This document shows, piece by piece, positions 58,530 through 64,000 of a stretch of DNA of 64,000 nt. Positions within the stretch are counted from its first letter, which is position 1; each line of letters begins with the position of its first letter. The notes under the pieces are model-generated. The model searched no databases. It worked only from the letters and a program-made list of their open reading frames with translations, and was not told the origin of the DNA. The DNA comes from Bacteroidota bacterium (GTDB taxonomy: Bacteria; Bacteroidota; Bacteroidia; Chitinophagales; JADJOU01), in the NCBI GenBank assembly GCA_016713645.1, contig JADJOU010000005.1, positions 109,976 through 173,975 of the forward strand. Direction: 5' to 3'. The position numbers and the translations under genes are program-made.

Positions 58530-61448
58530 TTACTTTTTCTGTTTCAATTCCTCCTTCAAATATTTCCCAGTTATGCTCTCTTTTGATTTGACAATATCCT
58601 CAGGGCTGCCCTTCGCAACGACTAAACCGCCTCGATGTCCGCCCTCAGGGCCCATATCGATGACATAGTCAGCCACTTTGATGACATCTAAATTGTGTTC
58701 AATCACCAAGACAGAATTCCCCTTTTCCACCAATTTTTGCAATACTTCAATCAGCATTTCAATATCTTGAAAATGCAATCCCGTTGTTGGTTCATCAAGT
58801 ATATAAAAAGTCTTACCCGTATCGCGCTTAGACAATTCAGAAGACAATTTAACGCGCTGTGCCTCTCCACCAGAAAGGGTTGTAGAGGATTGCCCCAATG
58901 TGAGGTATCCCAATCCCACATCTTGCAATGTTTTGATTTTTATGAAAATACTCGGGATGTGTTCGAAGAAGCTGACTGCTTCATCGACATTCATATTCAA
59001 TACATCGGCGATGGATTTGTGTTTGTATCGAATCTCCAGTGTCTCGCGATTGTATCGCTTTCCCTGACAGCGCTCACAAGGCACTTCAATATCTGGAAGG
59101 AAATTCATCTCGATGGTGCGCATCCCCGCTCCTTCGCAGGTCTCGCATCTTCCGCCCTTTACATTGAAGGAAAATCGCCCCGCTTTATACCCGCGAATCT
59201 TTGCCTCTGGCACATTTGAATAGAGGGTTCGAATATCGTCAAAGACCTTGATATAAGTCGCTGGATTGCTCCTAGGCGTTCGACCAATCGGGCTTTGATC
59301 TATCTCTATCACTTTATCTAATTGTTCTAATCCTTCTACTTTTTTATATTGAAGTGGAAACAAATGCGATTTATAGAAATACTTGCTCAAGATGGGATAG
59401 AGTGTCTCATTAATTAAGGTGGATTTTCCACCGCCTGAAACGCCCGATACGCAAGTAAAAACACCGAGTGGAAAATCGACATCGATTTGCTTGAGGTTAT
59501 TCCCCGCAGCGCCTTTTATCTTCACCCATCCATTGGGCTTTCTTCGCTTAGCGGGTATTTTAATGGATCGAACGCCATTGAGAAAATCCGCCGTAGATGT
59601 CTTCGTCTTTAAAAATTCTTTGGGATTTCCCTGGCCAACAATATTGCCTCCGCCTTTACCCGCTTTAGGACCAATATCGATGATATAATCACTCGCCTCC
59701 ATGATCTCTTTATCGTGCTCTACGACGATGACCGTATTCCCCAAGTCCCTCAAATTTTTGAGTGAATTGATCAGCTTTTGATTGTCGCGCTGATGCAATC
59801 CAATACTCGGTTCATCTAGAATATACGTCACGCCAACCAATTGCGAACCAATTTGAGTCGCCAAACGAATGCGCTGCGCCTCCCCACCAGAGAGACTTTT
59901 AGACTGTCGATGCAAGGATAGATAATCCAATCCCACATCCAATAGAAATTGAATTCTATCGCGAATCTCTTTGAGTAAATCTTTGGCGATGAGATTTTGC
60001 TTAACATTCAATCGCTTTTCAATCCCCAGAAACCATTGGTACAATTGACCTAAATCCATTTCGCTCAATTCTCCGATGTTTTTATCATCCACTTTGAAAT
60101 ACATGGATTCCTTGCGCAATCGATATCCATGACAAGTCTGACAAGGTGATGCGAGCATAAAACTCTCCGCCCAATTTCGAATATTATCGGCTTCCGTTTG
60201 CGCATAGCAGCGCTTGAGCAAACCCGCCAATCCGCCGAATTCTAGGGTATACCATCGATCGGTAGAGAAGATATATTCATTGCTCTCCAAGACGCCTTCG
60301 GGATTTCCATAAACAATTTTATTCAGCGATTCCTTGCTCAATTTTTCAATGGGCAAGGCAAGAGAAATTTTTTCTTTCTGCGCAAATTTTTCCAATTGAT
60401 CGAAGAGGGAATTTTCTCTCGAAACGCCCAACGGCGCGATTCCCCCTTTATTGATCGATTTAGAGGGATCGGGCATGAGCATATCAAAATTCACCTGAAA
60501 TTCAAAACCCAAACCCTTGCAAGTCTCGCAGGAACCATAGGGAGAATTGAAGGAAAAAGTATTGGGAGAAGGCTCTGGATAGGAAATGCCACTCTCCGGG
60601 CACATGAGGTTTTTCGAAAAATAAAACACTTCATCGCTATCGGCATTCAGGAACATCATCAATCCATCGCCCATTTTCATGCCGACAGATAGTGATTTTC
60701 TAATGCGGTCTAGTTGCTCTTCTTTTATTATCAATCGATCGATGACGGCTTCAATATCGTGTGTTTTATATCGATCCAATTGCATCTTGGGCTTGATCTC
60801 TTGAACTTCGCCGTCGATGCGCACTTTGAGCATGCCTTTGTTTCTGAGTTGTTCAAACAATTCGCGATAATGTCCCTTCCTACCTTTGATCAATGGCGCG
60901 AGAAATATAATTTTTTTATCTCTATGATTTTTTAAAAGTTGTGCTACAATTTGATCTTCCGTAAACTTGACCATGGGCTTGCCTGTGACATAGGAATAGG
61001 CGATACCAACACGCGCGTATAGCAATCGAAGGAAGTCGTATATTTCTGTTATCGTGCCCACCGTAGAGCGCGGATTTTTATTGGTCGATTTTTGTTCGAT
61101 GGATATCACTGGGCTCAAACCGCTTATTTTATCGACATCGGGTCGCTCTAGTCCGCCGACGAACTGTCGTGCATACGCCGAAAAACTCTCCAAATATCTG
61201 CGCTGCCCTTCGGCATAGATGGTTTCAAATGCCAAGGAGGATTTGCCGCTGCCGCTGATTCCCGTGATCACCGTCAAAGTATTTTTCGGAATGGAGATAT
61301 CTATATTTTTGAAATTGTTTTCTCTCGCACCAATCACTTCAATGAAATCACCGCCGTTGTTTACAGTATTTGCTTTGGGAGATAGATTCGACTTTCTTTG
61401 CTTTGACAGCCATGTGTAGTTTATAATTTTAACCAATTGAAGCATCAA
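58530..61448 (-). CDS. uvrA: Excinuclease ABC subunit A
   Basis: Damage-recognition ATPase of nucleotide excision repair, up to 972 residues. The first ATPase has Walker A ITGISGSGKSSLAFETIYAE, then the interaction region SVISIEQKSTNKNPRSTVG-like, a zinc site with CPESGISYPEP and CETCKGLG, and CQTCHGYRL. The signature LSGGEAQRIRLATQIGSQL follows. The second ATPase has Walker A GVSGGGKSTLINETLYP, zinc site CETCEGAG with CERCQGKRY, and LSGGEAQRVKLSSEL. The frame is intact over 2.9 kb. The exact start is uncertain: the core begins at GGDFIEVIGARENNFKNIDI, and the 30 residues before it are atypical. The first zinc site has CPES for CPxC, which I believe is usual in this phylum. Confidence 0.95.
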   Translation of the reverse strand: MMLQLVKIINYTWLSKQRKSNLSPKANTVNNGGDFIEVIGARENNFKNIDISIPKNTLTVITGISGSGKSSLAFETIYAEGQRRYLESFSAYARQFVGGLERPDVDKISGLSPVISIEQKSTNKNPRSTVGTITEIYDFLRLLYARVGIAYSYVTGKPMVKFTEDQIVAQLLKNHRDKKIIFLAPLIKGRKGHYRELFEQLRNKGMLKVRIDGEVQEIKPKMQLDRYKTHDIEAVIDRLIIKEEQLDRIRKSLSVGMKMGDGLMMFLNADSDEVFYFSKNLMCPESGISYPEPSPNTFSFNSPYGSCETCKGLGFEFQVNFDMLMPDPSKSINKGGIAPLGVSRENSLFDQLEKFAQKEKISLALPIEKLSKESLNKIVYGNPEGVLESNEYIFSTDRWYTLEFGGLAGLLKRCYAQTEADNIRNWAESFMLASPCQTCHGYRLRKESMYFKVDDKNIGELSEMDLGQLYQWFLGIEKRLNVKQNLIAKDLLKEIRDRIQFLLDVGLDYLSLHRQSKSLSGGEAQRIRLATQIGSQLVGVTYILDEPSIGLHQRDNQKLINSLKNLRDLGNTVIVVEHDKEIMEASDYIIDIGPKAGKGGGNIVGQGNPKEFLKTKTSTADFLNGVRSIKIPAKRRKPNGWVKIKGAAGNNLKQIDVDFPLGVFTCVSGVSGGGKSTLINETLYPILSKYFYKSHLFPLQYKKVEGLEQLDKVIEIDQSPIGRTPRSNPATYIKVFDDIRTLYSNVPEAKIRGYKAGRFSFNVKGGRCETCEGAGMRTIEMNFLPDIEVPCERCQGKRYNRETLEIRYKHKSIADVLNMNVDEAVSFFEHIPSIFIKIKTLQDVGLGYLTLGQSSTTLSGGEAQRVKLSSELSKRDTGKTFYILDEPTTGLHFQDIEMLIEVLQKLVEKGNSVLVIEHNLDVIKVADYVIDMGPEGGHRGGLVVAKGSPEDIVKSKESITGKYLKEELKQKK

Positions 61449-61467
61449 ATGGTTCTGTATATGACAA

Positions 61468-62671
61468 TTATTCTGACAATTCCTTCATACCCGTCTCTAC
61501 CACTTTCATGATGGGATGGTTATTGGGCAAGTAGGTTAGATAAAGAATTTTGCGCGCTTTAAATAATCCAATGCCTTCTCCTTATTTTTCTCCTTTTCAA
61601 TTTGCGATAGGTAAAAATTCAAATGCCCCATGACTCGGTTCTTCTCTTTGAAAATTTCCAATTGGGCAATATAAAAATCTCGGAGGTCATTGAGTCGATT
61701 GCCAAAATAATAGATATCGTATAAATCGTTGTACAACATCGTACTCTCAGGAACTAAGTAGAAGAGTGCCGCAAGCATTTCATTCGAACCATTTCTATTC
61801 TCTGCCACCAAGTATTTCAAGATGCTCCGAATGGCGTAATAATTATTGCTGGAGATTTTATAACTCATTTTATAATAGGTCAACGCATAGTCTTTCTTAT
61901 TATTTGCTTCATAGATATAGCCGACTTTAAATGCCGCCTCAGATTTATTGACGCTATCTTCATAATAGGCAATGGCGTTTTTATAATATTTGAGGGAAGA
62001 ATCCGCATCATAGATTTGTTCGTATGCCGCGCCTAGATTGAAATTCAATTCCCCATTTTTGCTATCGGTGAGGTAGGCTTTATTCAAATAGACAATAGCC
62101 TCTTTGGTGCGCTGTTGAGCGAGCAAGGTATAGCCCAAAATAAAATACTGTCGCGCCTCTGCTTTCTTTATAGCAGCTAGCTCTTGAACGCCTTTGTTGA
62201 TATAGACAAAAACCGTATCTGTTGGAATTACCCAATCATTGCCATAGAACATATAGGATTGAAAATAGTATTCAATCAATGCTGTTTTTAAGTCAGTTTG
62301 ATTGGGGTATTTTTGAATTAAATTGGCATATATTTGATGAAATGGCAAGTCATAGAACTTGTCTGAATAGGCTTTCCCTCTGTAATCTTCGATGATTTTT
62401 GTCGGATCGATGTCGATGAAAGAGAACTTGACAAATTTTTCATTTTGAATAAAAACTGTGCGGCAATCTCATGCTTTTTGAGCACTATTTTGGGATTGAG
62501 GTTGAGTGAATCTGCATAGTGGAGCAAGCGAAAGGCCTTGGCGTATTCGCGCATATACAGTTTATTTTCGACCTCTTGCATCAAGGCATCTTTCTCTTGT
62601 GCCCATAGAGATTTCGTGCACAAGGCTAAGGCCAAGATAAGGCATGATGTAAATATTGATTTTCGATACAT
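61468..62671 (-). CDS. Exported TPR-repeat protein, frame broken twice
   Basis: The signal peptide MYRKSIFTSCLILALALCTK (end SLWA) is followed by about seven TPR-like helical pairs (LFNLGAAYEQIYDADSSLKY-type; FKVGYIYEANNKKDYALTYY). Frame 1 fails near 62440, where MKN should read MKKFVKFSFIDIDPTKIIED, one A short in an A run. Frame 2 runs to 61536 and should continue in another frame as KILYLTYLPNNHPIMKVVET with end GMKELSE at 61468, a second indel near 61555. Reconstructed length is about 400 residues. Function is unknown; the TPR content suggests a scaffold in the envelope. Confidence 0.72.
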
Positions 62672-62789
62672 AGTTATTAGAATCTAGGTAAAAATAATAG
62701 ATATACGAGAACAATCGACAGAAAAAACACGGTCAATGATGAACAATTTGAATGCTGCTTCGTTAGGTTAGGATAAATTGCTTTTATAC

Positions 62790-62935
62790 AAAGAGATAGA
62801 AGGGATTTTGCGCTTTTTCCCTTTGCGACCTTTGCGATTTCTTCTTTGCGCTCTCTGCGTTTAAAATCTCTCTTTATTATAGCTTTCGCCAAAAACTTTG
62901 CGTTAAAATCTTTGCGCTCTTTGCGTTTAAAATTG
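62790..62935. repeat. Imperfect CTTTGCG/CGCAAAG repeats
   Basis: Repeated tttgcg(c/a) units: TTTGCGCTTTTTCCCTTTGCG, CTTTGCGATT, CTTTGCGCTC, CTTTGCGTTA, CTTTGCGCTC. Low-complexity intergenic sequence between the TPR and DUF4421 genes. An 88-codon Lys/Arg-rich open frame over it is a by-product. Confidence 0.7.
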
Positions 62936-62966
62936 ACACCCAAATGTCATTCTAAAATCATTTCCG

Positions 62967-64000
62967 CTATTGCTTCCCCCTCATGAATTTCGGCGCATCA
63001 AATCGATAGCCAAAGAATATTTCCGCTCTTGCGGTGAAAAAGGAGAAACCCGCATCTTTGAGTTTGTGCGTATAATATTGCGGATAAAAGGAACCGCCAA
63101 ACATAAATCGATCTCGCTGATAGACCATCGCAAGTCGACTATGCACTTGAAAATTCGCCTTGAGTGAAGAAGTCGGTTTTTTAGTCCCATCTTTATCAGA
63201 CTTTTTAACCTCGTCTTTATTATAAAATTGATTGATTTCAAAAGTCATCCCAGGAACGATAGACATAAAAATCGCCAAATTCTTTGCGATTACGAGGTTA
63301 TACGCATATCCTGCCTTAATGCCTGGACAAATAAAATTTCCACACGAAGTGATCATCTGTCTTCAAGGAATCCTTCTTATTGTGGTCGATTGGCAAAAGG
63401 GTGCTGTCTGAGTGCATGTCGAAATAAGAAAAAGTCACCCCGACTAGCGGCGAACCCACACTGCGCAATTGCTTCTCTGTCTGAGCAAAAGCCGATACAT
63501 AACTCAATTTTTCCCATTGAAGACATATTGATAATTCAAGGTCACACTATTGATCTCCATATCCCTTCTCTGCGGATAAGGCTTTGCTTCATCCCAATTT
63601 CTGACTACATCTGCAATATTGCTGACATAAAATCCCTTATAATTTTGATAGGCAATATCTGCAATATGTTTTTTTGCGAAGATATGAATGGCAAAATCCA
63701 TATCGGTTGTCTTTCCCATATCTCTTGGGATCTCCCACATCAAATATCCCCAATGCATAACTGATGGTAAACCATTTATAACTAAATCCCAATCCAAAAT
63801 CAAAGGAATTATTGGGCTTAAACGTGAGCACTGGCATACTTCTCGGCAAGTCGTAATTGATGGCCATAAAATTATGTGCCATAAACGGCTTGATCATCAT
63901 TTTAGTCGGGAACTTCTGAATAAATATGGAATCCAGCACTTTTGCACTATAAAGTGATTGACTTCTACACAGAAGTAAGACTAAGACTATGATGAATTTA
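62967..64000 (-). pseudogene. DUF4421-type outer-membrane protein, 5' partial and frame broken
   Basis: The gene runs off the right edge: KFIIVLVLLLCRSQSLYSA is a signal peptide whose start codon lies just beyond base 64000. The body shows LDSIFIQKFPTKMMIKPFMA, the family start, then VLTFKPNNSFDFGLGFSYKW and YGFYVSN-like strands, ending in FFTARAEIFFGYRFDAPKFM. About 345 residues would be normal. Three frame changes, near 63719, 63506 and 63350, separate four pieces (63637-63939+, 63504-63803, 63316-63507, 62967-63356). The family is a beta-barrel of unknown function, found across Bacteroidota. Confidence 0.72.

Noticed and set aside
62677..62943. An 88-codon Lys/Arg-rich minus-strand frame
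   Set aside because: It follows CGCAAAG repeats; the composition is imposed by the repeat and no family is recognisable.
1..64000. Transposase, phage or conjugation genes
   Set aside because: None was recognised. The palindromes at 49.8 kb are the only mobile-element-like sequence and have no coding partner here.

Overview
The window is about 64 kb of a low-GC, AT-rich chromosome from a member of the Bacteroidota, most likely an environmental, possibly gliding lineage near Saprospiria/Chitinophagia (the phylum call is firm, the class call is a guess). Support comes from type IX secretion system (T9SS) cargo of both sorting types, SprB-repeat giant proteins with a PorP/SprF partner, a TonB-dependent receptor followed by a DUF4249 lipoprotein, the DUF4340/DUF4421/PepSY-like families, and promoter-like sequences of the TTTG-N19-TAnnTTTG type. 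No rRNA, tRNA, CRISPR array, prophage or intact insertion sequence was seen.

Layout. 0-9.6 kb: 3' part of leucyl aminopeptidase, pdxA, a DUF4340 protein, a CorC/HlyC-type membrane protein, a secreted protein, scpB, an ECF sigma factor overlapping an anti-sigma-like protein that ends in an outer-membrane barrel, a divergent PepSY-like lipoprotein, and a PASTA protein. 9.6-24 kb: a T9SS type A cargo, a DCC thiol-disulfide oxidoreductase, mltG, radC, kdsB, a LysM protein with long tandem repeats, a flippase-like membrane protein, and a tight smc - histidine kinase - rsmB-like operon. 24-33 kb: exodeoxyribonuclease III, then a SprB-repeat giant gene of about 6.7 kb with its PorP/SprF partner. 33-46 kb: sulfotransferase / NTF2-like / rhomboid operon, O6-alkylguanine DNA alkyltransferase, a quinone-reductase-like enzyme, a CCG Fe-S protein, aroQ, a PAP2-like protein, rpoN, a 2-oxoglutarate-type oxygenase with a cyclase-family hydrolase, and etfBA. 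46-64 kb: TonB-dependent receptor and DUF4249 lipoprotein, an intergenic block of long palindromes, a second giant SprB-type gene, another type A cargo, a heptamer tandem repeat, uvrA, a TPR protein and a DUF4421 barrel.

The strongest unusual signal is the distribution of broken reading frames. Long housekeeping genes (smc 3.5 kb, uvrA 2.9 kb, the TonB receptor 2.4 kb, rpoN) are uninterrupted. The two giant surface-protein genes, the PorP/SprF partner, a type A cargo, the LysM-repeat protein, the TPR protein and the DUF4421 barrel are broken, some many times, and pdxA, the CorC-like gene, etfB and the DUF4249 gene carry one shift each. Many shifts lie in homopolymers, which fits residual sequencing error. 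The concentration in envelope and repeat genes, and one in-frame TGA, leave real decay of a surface-adhesin apparatus open. Reads over these sites would decide. Where a frame is broken, the entry gives the reconstructed extent of the gene.

Functionally the window mixes core maintenance (SMC/ScpB, UvrA, RadC, ExoIII, alkyltransferase), envelope construction (MltG, KdsB, LysM protein), electron transfer (EtfAB, CCG protein) and surface or secreted proteins that depend on a T9SS whose core genes are not in this window.
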